Of a stretch of DNA of 64,000 nt, positions 21,506 to 30,837 are shown one piece after another. Within the stretch, counting starts at the first letter, position 1, and each line of letters opens with the position of its first letter. Location of the stretch: positions 248,001 to 312,000 of the forward strand of contig NZ_JAJGRC010000003.1 in NCBI RefSeq assembly GCF_020786625.1, written 5' to 3'. Both the position numbers and the translations under genes were made by a program. The notes beneath the pieces are model-generated. The model was not told where the DNA came from, did not search any database, and saw nothing but the letters and a program-made list of their open reading frames with translations. This DNA comes from Salinicoccus sp. RF5 (GTDB taxonomy: Bacteria; Bacillota; Bacilli; Staphylococcales; Salinicoccaceae).

Positions 21506-23065
21506 CTACTTGCTCTGTTTAAGGATGTTCGTCGTTTCATCGAATTCGGCTTCCATCTCTTTGGAGATGCCTGTACCTTGGGTCATCTTACTTACAATGA
21601 TTGCTGCAAGTGTGGATACGATGACACCAGGGATGATTTCGTAGAGGCCGGTACCGAATGTGCCCGCTGCGATCCAGATGATGACAGTTGCGGCACCACC
21701 GATGATGGCTGCAACTGCACCTGCCCGTGTCAGGCCTTTCCAATGGAGTGAAAGGACGACGAGCGGTCCGAATGCTGCACCGAACCCTGCCCAGGCATTG
21801 GCGACGATGTTGAGGATGACGGATTCATCATCCCATGCAATGATGATTGCAACGATGGCGACGAGTACGACGGAAAGGCGTCCAAGAAGCACGAAGTGCT
21901 TGTCGAGCTCCTCTTTCGATTTCGTCTCCTTATCGACCGTTTTGCGTCTCATGATCTTGTAGAAATCCTGAACCAGTGAACTGGATGTAACGAGAAGCTG
22001 TGAAGAAATCGTACTCATGATTGCTGCAAGAATCGCTGCCAGGAAGAATCCACCGATAAGCGGATGGAAGAGCACCTGGCTCATGAGGATGAGGATCGTC
22101 TCAGGGTCTGCCACGTCATTCGCTGTGGCATCCGTGAATGCGATCCCGAGCAGACCTGTCAGACACGCACCGACGAGTGCGATGGACATCCAAGTGATGC
22201 CGATCCGACGGGCTTTCGGAATGATCTTATGGGATCTAATGGACATGAAGCGCACGATGATGTGCGGCTGTCCAAAGTAGCCGAAGCCCCATGCCAGGTT
22301 GCTCAGGATGGTGATGATCGATACACCGCTGATGAATGACAGATAGTTGACATCCGCAGCTGCACCGAGGTCCTCTATCCTGACGAAAGGTTCGACTCCC
22401 TGTCCTGTAAGGTTCATCCATGCAACGATCGGAATCAGGACGATTGCGATGAACATGATCGTCCCCTGGAAGAAGTCGGTCAGACTGACTGCCAGATATC
22501 CCCCGACGAATGTATAGATGACCACGACAGCTGCTGTGACGAAAAGTCCCCAGTGGTAGGGCACATCAAATGCACTTTGGAAAAGCTTACCGCCGGATAC
22601 CATGCCGCTTGCCGTGTAGACCGCAAAGAATATTACTATAACGAGACCGGAAACGATTTTCAGAATATGTTTGTCATCTTTAAAGCGGTTCTCGAAGAAG
22701 TCCGGCAGTGTGATGGAGTCTTCGGAAACCTCCGAGTAGACACGCAGTCTTGGTGCCACCACCCAATAGTTGATGTATGCACCGATTGTGAGACCGATGG
22801 CGATCCAGATGCTGGACAGGCCGACGCTGTACATGCTGCCCGGCAGACCCATGAGCATCCAGCCACTCATATCCGATGCACCTGCGGATAGTGCAGTGAC
22901 CCAAGGGCCGATGTTACGGCCGCCAAGCATGTATCCACTTAGGTCTGATGTGGATTGCTTATAGGCATAGAGTCCGATGATGATCAGAACGATGAAGTAC
23001 AATGCCATCATTATGTACTCCTGCCATCCAGCCGTGAATGTAAATTGTGCTGAATTCAGTATCAT
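21506..23065 (-). CDS. putP: Sodium/proline symporter
   Basis: A 519-residue transporter of the sodium:solute symporter family with about 13 membrane helices. PutP features: [28 protein letters not shown] (split over residues about 38-65), where the sodium and proline ligands lie, and GYFGQPHI in the middle. Proline is an osmolyte and carbon source in salt-tolerant cocci. The start at 23065 has GGGGAGGAG seven bases upstream; the frame extends further but into the leader. Confidence 0.94.
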   Translation of the reverse strand: MILNSAQFTFTAGWQEYIMMALYFIVLIIIGLYAYKQSTSDLSGYMLGGRNIGPWVTALSAGASDMSGWMLMGLPGSMYSVGLSSIWIAIGLTIGAYINYWVVAPRLRVYSEVSEDSITLPDFFENRFKDDKHILKIVSGLVIVIFFAVYTASGMVSGGKLFQSAFDVPYHWGLFVTAAVVVIYTFVGGYLAVSLTDFFQGTIMFIAIVLIPIVAWMNLTGQGVEPFVRIEDLGAAADVNYLSFISGVSIITILSNLAWGFGYFGQPHIIVRFMSIRSHKIIPKARRIGITWMSIALVGACLTGLLGIAFTDATANDVADPETILILMSQVLFHPLIGGFFLAAILAAIMSTISSQLLVTSSSLVQDFYKIMRRKTVDKETKSKEELDKHFVLLGRLSVVLVAIVAIIIAWDDESVILNIVANAWAGFGAAFGPLVVLSLHWKGLTRAGAVAAIIGGAATVIIWIAAGTFGTGLYEIIPGVIVSTLAAIIVSKMTQGTGISKEMEAEFDETTNILKQSK

Positions 23066-23372
23066 TTTTAATCTCCTCCCCTTAGACACAATACAAAACC
23101 TGGTCTTGCATTGCAAATTGGTTTCGTGAAAATATACCGCAAAAATGCGCGGAACCCCTGATATGAAAGGGATTTTCCGGGTATAAATTTACACGGTTTA
23201 ATTATACTATACTGGTCAGGCATTACAATGAATATTTAGAAAATAAAGAAAACAATTTTACACTATATTTCCATTTTTACAGTAAGAAAGAGTAAAAAGG
23301 CGGATGGAATAGATTTTTGAAGGAATGTTTGATAAAATTTATATGTTCTTTATTAGAAATGGAGGGAACAGG
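23066..23372. other. Divergent intergenic region putP/gatC
   Basis: About 307 bases without a gene. It holds the predicted putP promoter and AT-rich DNA with no clear operator. I see no convincing -35/-10 pair for gatC. No repeat or riboswitch is visible. Confidence 0.5.
23201..23228 (-). promoter_or_regulatory. Predicted putP promoter
   Basis: Minus strand TTGTAA (23223-23228), 16 bases, TATAAT (23201-23206). The leader to the start codon is about 130 bases. Confidence 0.55.
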
Positions 23373-23663
23373 ATGTCTGAGATTAATCTGGATACGGTAA
23401 AACACGTGGCGAATCTGGCACGTATCGAAATACAGGATGAGAAAGCAGCAGAAGCTTTCACGAAGGAATTGGACAAGATTGTGGACTACGCCCACCTTCT
23501 CGATGAAGTGGATCTGAGTGAGACGGAGCCGATGTTCCACGCGTTGGATCTGACCAACGTCATGCGTGAAGATGTTCCAAGTGAACCTTTATCGCAGGAA
23601 GAAGCGATGAGCAATGCGAAATCTACAAAAGACGGCCACTTCAAAGTGCCGAAAATGTTATAA
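23373..23663 (+). CDS. gatC: Asp-tRNA(Asn)/Glu-tRNA(Gln) amidotransferase subunit C
   Basis: A 96-residue subunit that wraps around GatA and GatB and stabilises the complex. Typical sequence: [12 protein letters not shown] at residues 8-19 and [18 protein letters not shown] in the middle. GGAGG precedes the ATG at 23373; the frame from 23325 would add a poorly conserved leader. First gene of gatCAB. Confidence 0.96.
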   Translation: MSEINLDTVKHVANLARIEIQDEKAAEAFTKELDKIVDYAHLLDEVDLSETEPMFHALDLTNVMREDVPSEPLSQEEAMSNAKSTKDGHFKVPKML

Positions 23664-23674
23664 GGAGGGCTAGT

Positions 23675-25150
23675 GTGAACATTCATGAAATGACAGTGGA
23701 AACACTGTATGAAAAGATACAATCCAAAGAGATCAAACCTTCTGAAGTAGTGGGTGCGCTATTCGATAGAATCGAAGCGTCTGATGAGACAATCGGTTCT
23801 TTTTTGTTTGTCAATAAAGAAGAGGCGATGAAACAGGCTGAGGCACTCGACCAGCTTCAGGCGGAAGATAGGATGGAGGGGCCGCTGTTCGGCATTCCGA
23901 TGGGCATCAAAGACAACATCTGCACCAAGGATGTACTGACGACATGCGCGAGCCGTATGCTGGAGGACTTCATTCCGGTATATGACGCGACGGTCATGGA
24001 GAAGCTCAATGATGCGAATGCAGTCATGATGGGCAAGCAGAATATGGACGAGTTCGCCATGGGCGGCTCCACGGAGAACTCCTACTTCAAGGAGACGCGC
24101 AATCCATGGGACATCAAAGCTGTTCCAGGCGGCTCTTCAGGCGGCTCTGCAGCAGCAGTGGCGGCTGGTTTCGTTCCATTCTCCCTCGGCTCCGATACGG
24201 GTGGTTCGGTCCGTCAGCCTGCAGCCTTCTGTGGTGTGGTGGGCATGAAGCCGACATACGGACGTGTGTCCAGGTACGGCCTCGTGGCATTCGCGTCATC
24301 ACTTGATCAGATCGGTCCGATCACAAGGAATGTCAGGGACAACGCAAAGGTCCTTGAACTGATTTCAGGTTCCCACAATAAGGATGCGACAAGCAAACCA
24401 GGTATGGACAACAACTTCCTGGAGGGCATAGACAAGGATCTATCCGGCATGAAGATCGCCCTTCCGAAGGAGTTCATCGGGGAAGGCATCAGCGAAGAAG
24501 TGGAGGCATCCGTCAGAAAGGCTGCCGAAACATTCGAATCCCTCGGTGCGACAGTGGAGGAAGTATCCATTCCCCACACCAAATATGTGGTCAGTGCATA
24601 CTACCTGATCGCCTCCAGTGAAGCGAGCTCAAACCTTGCCCGCTTTGACGGCATACGCTACGGCTACAAGGCTGAAGGTACGAAGACGCTTGAGGAGCAC
24701 TATAAGAAGACACGTGCAGAAGGGTTCGGCGAAGAGGTCAAACGCCGCATACTCCTCGGAACATTCGTGCTCAGTGCCGGCCACTATGACCAGCACTACA
24801 TCCGTGCCCAGAAGCTGCGCGGCGTCATCGAGCGTGAGATGAAGGATCTCTTCAATGAATATGATCTAATCATCGGCCCGACGACGCCGACACCTGCATA
24901 CGACCTCGGAGAGAAGTCCGACGATCAGCTGGAGATGTACAAGGATGATATCCTGACCATTCCAGCGAACTTGACAGGGATGCCGGCCCTCTCCATCCCG
25001 AGTGGCCTGAGCACATCCGGCCGTCCAATCGGGCTGCAGCTCATCGGCAACCACTTTGATGAGAAGAAAATATACAATGCGGCATTGAAATTCGAAGAGC
25101 AGTTCAATCTCCACGAAGAACTGAAGTCGCTGCAACTGGAGGTGCAATAA
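23675..25150 (+). CDS. gatA: Asp-tRNA(Asn)/Glu-tRNA(Gln) amidotransferase subunit A
   Basis: A 491-residue amidase that releases ammonia from glutamine for transamidation. The Ser-cisSer-Lys triad is intact: Lys79 (GIKDN), Ser154 in PGGSSGGSA, and nucleophile Ser178 in [12 protein letters not shown], at the same positions as in S. aureus GatA. GTG start with AAGGAGG six bases upstream. Overlaps gatB by one base (TAATG). Confidence 0.97.
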   Translation: MNIHEMTVETLYEKIQSKEIKPSEVVGALFDRIEASDETIGSFLFVNKEEAMKQAEALDQLQAEDRMEGPLFGIPMGIKDNICTKDVLTTCASRMLEDFIPVYDATVMEKLNDANAVMMGKQNMDEFAMGGSTENSYFKETRNPWDIKAVPGGSSGGSAAAVAAGFVPFSLGSDTGGSVRQPAAFCGVVGMKPTYGRVSRYGLVAFASSLDQIGPITRNVRDNAKVLELISGSHNKDATSKPGMDNNFLEGIDKDLSGMKIALPKEFIGEGISEEVEASVRKAAETFESLGATVEEVSIPHTKYVVSAYYLIASSEASSNLARFDGIRYGYKAEGTKTLEEHYKKTRAEGFGEEVKRRILLGTFVLSAGHYDQHYIRAQKLRGVIEREMKDLFNEYDLIIGPTTPTPAYDLGEKSDDQLEMYKDDILTIPANLTGMPALSIPSGLSTSGRPIGLQLIGNHFDEKKIYNAALKFEEQFNLHEELKSLQLEVQ

Positions 25151-26580
25151 TGCATTTTGAAACGGTCATTGGACTGGAAGTCCACGTTGAACTTAAAACA
25201 AACACCAAAATGTTCTCGGATGCACCTGCACACTTTGGTGCCGAGCCGAACACGAACTTGAGCGTCATTGACCTCGCCTATCCGGGCACGCTGCCTGTAC
25301 CGAACAAGGAAGCTGTCAACTTCGGCATGAAGGCGGCCATGGCCCTCAATATGGATATTGCAGACGTGACGAAATTCGACAGGAAGAACTATTTCTATCC
25401 GGACAACCCGAAAGCATATCAGATTTCACAATTCGACCAGCCGATCGGAGAGAACGGCTGGATCGAAATCGAAGTCGGCGGGGAGACGCGGCGCATTGGC
25501 ATCACCCGTCTGCACCTTGAGGAAGATGCTGGCAAATCGACGCATAAGGAAGACCATTCACTGGTCGACCTGAACCGTCAGGGGACGCCGCTTGTCGAAA
25601 TCGTCTCCGAGCCGGACATCAGGACGCCTGAGGAGGCGTATGCCTATCTCGAGAAGCTGAAGGCGATCATCCAGTATACAGGCGTTTCCGACTGCAAGAT
25701 GGAGGAGGGCTCACTCCGCTGTGATGCCAACATCTCCCTGAGACCGTATGGCCAGGAGGAATTCGGCACGAAGGCTGAATTGAAGAACCTGAATTCCTTC
25801 AACTATGTCAGGAAAGGTCTGGAATTCGAAGAGAAGCGCCAGGAAAAAGTGCTGATGAAGGGCGGGGAGATCGCCCAGGAGACCCGCCGCTTCGATGAGA
25901 AGAGCGGGGACACGGTCCTCATGCGCGTCAAGGAAGGATCGGACGACTACAGATACTTCCCGGAACCGGACCTTGTGGAAATCCATATCGACCAGGAGTG
26001 GAAGGACAGGATCCGCGAAAGCATCCCGCTCCTGCCTGATGCCCTCAAAGAAAAGTATGTGGATGAATACGGACTTCCGGCATATGATGCCCACGTACTC
26101 ACACTCAAGAAGGAGACTTCGGACTTCTTCAATGAAATGGTGGAGTCCCATCAAGCAGACGTGAAGCTCGCCTCCAACTGGCTGATGGGCGGCGTGAATG
26201 AATACCTCAACAAGCAGCAGGTCGAACTCGGTGAGACGGCGCTTACGCCGGAGAACCTGTCCGACATGATCAAGCTGATCGAGGACGGCACCATCTCAAG
26301 CAAACAGGCGAAGAAGGTCTTCAATGTACTTGTGGAAAAAGGCGGGGATGCGAAGAAGGTCGTCAAGGACCTCGGCATGGAACAGATTTCCGATCCGGCA
26401 GTCCTTACCGGCATGGTGACGGAAGTAGTGGATGCCAATCCGCAGTCGATCGAAGACTTCAAGAACGGCAAGGACCGTGCAATCGGCTTCCTTGTCGGCC
26501 AGATCATGAAGAAATCAAAAGGCCAGGCGAATCCGAAGATGGTCAACCAGATACTGCTGGAAGAGATCGACAAGAGATAG
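25150..26580 (+). CDS. gatB: Asp-tRNA(Asn)/Glu-tRNA(Gln) amidotransferase subunit B
   Basis: A 476-residue subunit that phosphorylates the misacylated tRNA and transfers ammonia from GatA. Family motifs: [11 protein letters not shown] near residue 7, [38 protein letters not shown] and [11 protein letters not shown]. The C-terminal YqeY-like tRNA-binding tail (from about residue 330) is complete. Presence of gatCAB implies that Gln-tRNA(Gln) is made indirectly, as usual in Firmicutes. Confidence 0.97.
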   Translation: MHFETVIGLEVHVELKTNTKMFSDAPAHFGAEPNTNLSVIDLAYPGTLPVPNKEAVNFGMKAAMALNMDIADVTKFDRKNYFYPDNPKAYQISQFDQPIGENGWIEIEVGGETRRIGITRLHLEEDAGKSTHKEDHSLVDLNRQGTPLVEIVSEPDIRTPEEAYAYLEKLKAIIQYTGVSDCKMEEGSLRCDANISLRPYGQEEFGTKAELKNLNSFNYVRKGLEFEEKRQEKVLMKGGEIAQETRRFDEKSGDTVLMRVKEGSDDYRYFPEPDLVEIHIDQEWKDRIRESIPLLPDALKEKYVDEYGLPAYDAHVLTLKKETSDFFNEMVESHQADVKLASNWLMGGVNEYLNKQQVELGETALTPENLSDMIKLIEDGTISSKQAKKVFNVLVEKGGDAKKVVKDLGMEQISDPAVLTGMVTEVVDANPQSIEDFKNGKDRAIGFLVGQIMKKSKGQANPKMVNQILLEEIDKR

Positions 26581-26600
26581 ACGATTCATTCGGCACATTG

Positions 26601-26634
26601 AAAAAACCTTGGGTGCATGCACCCAAGGTTTTTT
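26601..26634. terminator. Perfect bidirectional terminator
   Basis: A 34-base perfect inverted repeat (arms 26601-26617, 26618-26634) with A6/T6 ends between convergent gatB and the next minus-strand gene. Confidence 0.9.
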
Positions 26635-27396
26635 CTATTCGATCATATATTCATGGATATTCTGTGCGATGCGCGTTTCCACCGGCCCGGTCAGCGTCCC
26701 GGAATCGTAGTCATAGTATGCATCTTCAACGGTGATGTCCTGGTTGTCGATGTAGTAGTAGTCATGCTCCGGAAAATGTTCCGCGTCCGCTTCCAGTACC
26801 TGTGCGAGGTTCTCGTGCTGGTGGACATTGGGGTTTCCAAGCAGATATACGACTTTGCCCGCATCATAGAGCTTCATGTATGCATCCTCAAGACGCTCCA
26901 CCGCACGATCTGGCAGGGCCTCCTGGTTATAGTCCATGATCTGCAGGGCATCGATGATGACCCCATCGCTGTTTTCGTTGACTGTGAGCGTTTCAAGCTC
27001 TGGAGAGGCGGCATCGAGGTCGACCCGGTTGAATTCTATGCGGTTCTTGCCGAATTGCTGCGTCAGGAGATCGACGAAGTCTTCGGTGTAGTATGAGGGG
27101 ATGACGACATCGATGATGACGGGTTCATCCTCTGCCACCGCCTCTTCATGGATTCCGTTCAGCGCTTCCTGATTGAATGGACGCATATCTTCTTCATTGG
27201 TGGCTTCAGCAGTTTCAGGCTCCTCCTGGGGAGCCTCTTCTTCATCAGGTTCTTCTTCGGATGGCGGTTCTGCGGATGCCGTTGAGGCAGGTGCTTCTTT
27301 GATGGTGGCCTCTTCGACGCTCTTTCCCATGCCGAAATTCATGTATATGCCGATGCCGAAGATGACGAGAAGTATAATCATCAGTGCTTTCTTCAT
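26635..27396 (-). CDS. Membrane-anchored protein with acidic linker and SGNH-like C-terminal region, unknown
   Basis: A 253-residue protein with a signal anchor at residues 4-22, a 55-residue linker made mostly of Glu, Pro, Ala and Asp, and an extracytoplasmic domain from about residue 85. The domain alternates strands and helices (VIIDVVIP, DGVIIDALQIMDY, KVVYLLGNPNVHQHENLAQV, DYYYIDNQDI) in the order seen in SGNH/GDSL hydrolases, but there is no GDS nucleophile motif. I cannot assign a function; the SGNH comparison is by pattern only. AAAGGAGG precedes the ATG at 27396. It is monocistronic. Confidence 0.65.
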   Translation of the reverse strand: MKKALMIILLVIFGIGIYMNFGMGKSVEEATIKEAPASTASAEPPSEEEPDEEEAPQEEPETAEATNEEDMRPFNQEALNGIHEEAVAEDEPVIIDVVIPSYYTEDFVDLLTQQFGKNRIEFNRVDLDAASPELETLTVNENSDGVIIDALQIMDYNQEALPDRAVERLEDAYMKLYDAGKVVYLLGNPNVHQHENLAQVLEADAEHFPEHDYYYIDNQDITVEDAYYDYDSGTLTGPVETRIAQNIHEYMIE

Positions 27397-27519
27397 GATG
27401 TCCTCCTTTAATGTATACACATACTATACTTCAAATATGATATAATGTTGAAAATTAAATTTTTTCAAATATAGTATACACAAAACTTTTAATGAATGAC
27501 ACATTTAGGATGATTATAG

Positions 27520-28026
27520 ATGAATACCACTACTATTTATGAGAAGGCGTCGGAATGCTATATCCAGGCATCACTGGAGATCCTGAACCATTTCAGGACG
27601 AGTGTGAAGGAAATCCACCATGTCGGTTCCACCAGCCTCCCGAAGATGGGCCTCCCGGGAGCTGTCGATGTCCTTTTACTGATGAAGTATGAAGAAAATA
27701 TAAATATGCTGGCGAACGGAATGATCCAGGAGGGGTACGACAAGGTGAGCGGCCTCCCCACCGACTACATTGAAGAGGTCGTTTTGCGTGATACCCTGGA
27801 GGATTTCGAGGTGAATTTCATCCTGATGCACCATGAATCGGAAAGGAAGGATGAAATACTCTACTGCAGGGACTGCCTCAATGGGGACGACAGGTATATC
27901 GAGCAGTTCCGAAAGATCAAGAAGGCCTATCTGGACCAGAAGCTGGATCAGAAGAGGTATGAACTGAAAAAAGCAGAGCTGTATAGTACCATCATGGAAC
28001 AGCAGGGGGACATGGACATTGTATAG
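27520..28026 (+). CDS. GrpB family nucleotidyltransferase-like protein
   Basis: A 168-residue protein of the GrpB/UPF0157 family, which has a nucleotidyltransferase fold of unknown substrate. The core motif is HHVGSTSLPKMGLPGAVDVLL at residues 35-55 (first acidic residue of the usual DID-type pair present as Asp, with flanking positions changed), followed by FEVNFILMHHES and an alpha-helical end. The variant KMGLPGAVD differs from the more common GxxAKPxID. It appears to lead into the tiny membrane gene and dagK downstream. Confidence 0.8.
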   Translation: MNTTTIYEKASECYIQASLEILNHFRTSVKEIHHVGSTSLPKMGLPGAVDVLLLMKYEENINMLANGMIQEGYDKVSGLPTDYIEEVVLRDTLEDFEVNFILMHHESERKDEILYCRDCLNGDDRYIEQFRKIKKAYLDQKLDQKRYELKKAELYSTIMEQQGDMDIV

Positions 28027-28186
28027 ATTCCTCTTCATCCTGAACTGTGTGCTCATCGCGGTGATGATCATCGTCTCCACGACCGGGTATTCTGCACTGC
28101 TCAGGACGTTCCAGGTTGTCGTTTTTCTGCTGAGCGTCTATCTGTTCTACGCATATACAAAACACAAAAATAGGAGAAGGAAATGA
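28019..28186 (+). CDS. Two-span small membrane protein upstream of dagK
   Basis: A 55-residue frame starting at TTG 28019, with a GGGGG ribosome binding site about 8 bases upstream inside the end of the GrpB gene. The product has two hydrophobic helices (residues about 4-20 and 31-45) joined by TTGYSALLRT and a strongly basic tail KHKNRRRK. It overlaps the GrpB gene by 8 bases and dagK by 4 (ATGA), the signature of translational coupling. I do not recognise it. The tail would lie in the cytosol near lipid head groups. Supporting evidence is hydropathy and coupling; there is no homology call. Confidence 0.6.
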   Translation: MYRFLFILNCVLIAVMIIVSTTGYSALLRTFQVVVFLLSVYLFYAYTKHKNRRRK

Positions 28187-29109
28187 AGACTGCGAGAATT
28201 ATCTATAACCCGACTTCCGGACGCGAAGCGTTCAAGGAATCCCTGGCAGAAGTGTTGGAGCGCCTGGAGGTCGGCGGCTACATAACAAGTACACATGCGA
28301 CGACATGTGCCGGGGATGCCACACAGGCTGCAGCAAAAGCGTGCGATCTGGGATTCGATCTGATTGTTGCAGCTGGCGGCGATGGTACGGTGAATGAAGT
28401 GGTCAACGGTATGGCGGCGTATGATGAAAGGCCGGCACTCGGCATCATACCGATGGGGACGGTGAATGACTTTGCCAAGGCGCTGCATATCCCACCAACG
28501 ATAGACGAAGCTGTGGAGATGATTGTCACTGGACGGTCCGCACGCATCGACATCGGCCGCATGAACAGCAAATATTTCATAAATATTGCAGGCGGAGGGA
28601 AGATCACTGAAGTCTCCTATGAAGCGCCGAGCAAATTGAAATCCATCATCGGTCCCCTGGCATACTATGTAAAGGGGATAGAGATGCTGCCGAAGATAAG
28701 GAGCACCAATGTCAAGATAGAGTATGACGACAATGTCTTTGAAGGCAAAGTGATGCTGTTCATGCTCGGACTGACGAATTCCATCGGCGGCTTCGAAAAG
28801 CTTGTGCCGGATGCACGGCTGAACGACGGCAAGTTCACCCTGATCATCGTCGAAGAGGCGGGCCTTGCAGAAATCGGGCACATCATGACCCTGGCCACAC
28901 GGGGGGAGCATCTGAAGCATCCAAAAGTCCATTTCTTCAAAGCTGAGGAAGTGGACATCTCCTCGTTCGAAGAAGTCCATCTCAACCTGGATGGGGAATT
29001 CGGAGGCGTCCTCCCCGCCCACTTCATCAACTTGAAGGAACATCTGGAAGTCCGGGTGCCGGCGTCCTTCTACGAGGAATATATAGTGGCGGAGAAAGAG
29101 GGACAATAA
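28183..29109 (+). CDS. dagK: Diacylglycerol kinase
   Basis: A 308-residue soluble DgkB-type lipid kinase that phosphorylates diacylglycerol released during lipoteichoic acid synthesis. The catalytic-domain motif GGDGTVNEVVNG begins at residue 65; IIYNPTSGRE at the start, GTVNDFAKAL near residue 92 and NLDGEFGG near residue 268 complete the family pattern. AGGAG precedes the ATG. In staphylococci dagK directly follows gatB and precedes an RlmCD-type gene; here several genes intervene on both sides. Confidence 0.95.
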   Translation: MKTARIIYNPTSGREAFKESLAEVLERLEVGGYITSTHATTCAGDATQAAAKACDLGFDLIVAAGGDGTVNEVVNGMAAYDERPALGIIPMGTVNDFAKALHIPPTIDEAVEMIVTGRSARIDIGRMNSKYFINIAGGGKITEVSYEAPSKLKSIIGPLAYYVKGIEMLPKIRSTNVKIEYDDNVFEGKVMLFMLGLTNSIGGFEKLVPDARLNDGKFTLIIVEEAGLAEIGHIMTLATRGEHLKHPKVHFFKAEEVDISSFEEVHLNLDGEFGGVLPAHFINLKEHLEVRVPASFYEEYIVAEKEGQ

Positions 29110-29229
29110 TATTTCATTCCGTTTACCATTCCATTACATCCGGTTTTTTCCGGGAGGAGTGGGTAAAGGATATGCCAAGTGCATTGCACTTCTAAAATAC
29201 TCAATGTCTTATAAAGAGAGGTCCATTTC

Positions 29230-29895
29230 ATGTTTGGCATACCCGACTTGATATCACTCATCATTTCCGCATTCATCATATTGCCTGTCGTCGTCGTACT
29301 CAGAGAAACAGGATATGTGGTGGCCGGCTTCATCTTCGGTGCGACCAACAGCCGGCTTACACTCGGTTCCGGTCCCCGGCTGTTCAAGATAGGAATACTG
29401 GATGTCCGCAGGCATTATCACCTGTACAGCTGGTTCTCGTACGATGAATTGAAGAACCAGAGCAGGTTCGCCTATGTCATGGTCTATGCGAGTCCAATCC
29501 TGGTCAATGCGATACTTGGCCTCACCATCAATGCACTGCTTGCGAATGGGTTCATGGAGGATCAGGCGACCTTCTGGAACCGGTTCATCTTCTATATATT
29601 CTACTTCGTCCTGTTTGATGCCGTACCGATGAAGACCGTAAACGGTATGCCGAACAACGGGCTGCTGATCTATGAGATGCTCCGCTATGGCAAACGTACC
29701 GACCATAATAAGGAACCGTTCCTGCCGTCCACGTCCGAAGTGGAGCAGGAGTATCAGGAAGAGATGCAGGAACTGGAAGAAGAAGTGGAAGAGGAGAAGC
29801 AGGAGCGCAAGGAAGAGGAAGAGAAGAAGGAACGGGCAAGGGAAAAGGCGAAGGAAGAAAGAGAAGAGCGCAAGGAAGCAGAAAAAGAAAGCTGA
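29230..29895 (+). CDS. Membrane protein resembling an M50 (site-2) protease without metal ligands
   Basis: A 221-residue membrane protein with three to four helices and a C-terminal coil made of Glu, Lys and Arg from about residue 165. The first helix region reads VLRETGYVVAGFIFGA (residues 23-38) followed by LTLGSGPRLFKIG, which parallels the M50 layout HExGHxxxAxxxG then LGFGPxLF. The HExxH histidines are Arg25 and Tyr29, and the LDG aspartate region near residues 133-139 reads TVNG. So all three metal ligands are replaced while the scaffold is kept. It may be a pseudo-protease that binds membrane substrates. The homology is my reading and has not been computed. Confidence 0.6.
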   Translation: MFGIPDLISLIISAFIILPVVVVLRETGYVVAGFIFGATNSRLTLGSGPRLFKIGILDVRRHYHLYSWFSYDELKNQSRFAYVMVYASPILVNAILGLTINALLANGFMEDQATFWNRFIFYIFYFVLFDAVPMKTVNGMPNNGLLIYEMLRYGKRTDHNKEPFLPSTSEVEQEYQEEMQELEEEVEEEKQERKEEEEKKERAREKAKEEREERKEAEKES

Positions 29896-29922
29896 ATGGT
29901 CCAATGGACCATTCAGCTTTTT
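29888..29922. terminator. Bidirectional terminator
   Basis: Arms 29891-29903/29905-29917 with A/T flanks between convergent genes. Confidence 0.85.
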
Positions 29923-29928
29923 CCATTA

Positions 29929-30720
29929 TCAATCGTATTCCGGGTTCTTGTGGGAAGGATAGAGGCTCAGACCGCCATCGGCTACGATGGTCTGGCCCGT
30001 AATATAGACGGACTGTTCCGAAGCCATGAAGGCTGCGATGTTCGAGATATGCTCAGGCTCTGCAACATAGCCCATCGGTACGAAGTCGTCTGCACCTTCC
30101 TTCTCTTCCGGTGTGGAGAAGAACTCTTCATTGATCGGTGTATTTACACTGCCGGGAGCGATATTGTTTACCCTTATGCCAAGGCCTGAATACTCGAGGG
30201 CAAGGGACTGCGTCAACAGCTTCACGCCGCCCTTGCTTGCAGTGTAGTGGGCGTAGTGCGGCCAGGGGATGATCTCATGGACGCTTGAGATATTGATGAT
30301 GCTGCCCTTCTTATCCGTATCGAGGTAATGCTTCAATGCCTCGCGGGCCCCGATGAATGTGCCGCGGAGGTTCGTATTGATGACCTTGTCGAACTCGTCG
30401 ACCGAGAGCTCGTGACTTGGTACATCCTTCTGGATGCCGGCATTGTTGACCATGACATCGAGGCCCCCGAACTTTTCGATCGTCTGTCTTACTGCATCGA
30501 CGACTTCCTGTTCCTCTGTCACATCACACTTCATCGTGGCGACGGATGCGCCGCTCCCATCATTCAGTTCATCGACGATTTCGTTCGCTTCATCGTCTCC
30601 GCTGTGATAAGTAAACATTACATTCATGCCCTCTTCATGATATCTTTTCACAATCGCCTTACCGATACCGCTTGACCCGCCTGTCACAAGGGCTGTTTTT
30701 CCTTTCAGATCTTCATACAT
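29929..30720 (-). CDS. SDR family oxidoreductase, glucose 1-dehydrogenase type
   Basis: A 263-residue classical short-chain dehydrogenase. Visible are the cofactor loop TGGSSGIGKA (residues about 14-23), NNAG, the catalytic Ser in NISSVHE and Tyr/Lys in HYTASKGG. The pattern FTYHSGDDEANEIV and the C-terminal EYD match the glucose 1-dehydrogenase cluster of bacilli, but SDR substrate prediction from sequence is weak, so the sugar specificity is only likely. Monocistronic, with divergent promoter space to the 5'-nucleotidase gene. Confidence 0.85.
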   Translation of the reverse strand: MYEDLKGKTALVTGGSSGIGKAIVKRYHEEGMNVMFTYHSGDDEANEIVDELNDGSGASVATMKCDVTEEQEVVDAVRQTIEKFGGLDVMVNNAGIQKDVPSHELSVDEFDKVINTNLRGTFIGAREALKHYLDTDKKGSIINISSVHEIIPWPHYAHYTASKGGVKLLTQSLALEYSGLGIRVNNIAPGSVNTPINEEFFSTPEEKEGADDFVPMGYVAEPEHISNIAAFMASEQSVYITGQTIVADGGLSLYPSHKNPEYD

Positions 30721-30837
30721 AGATTCACCACTCCCATTCTATTTTCTTTACTATGTATACCCGAAATTTTCCGCTTCAAGCCTAAAGGACGGGCGCATTT
30801 GATATAATGGAATGAACCAATGAATCAGAGGTGGCTT

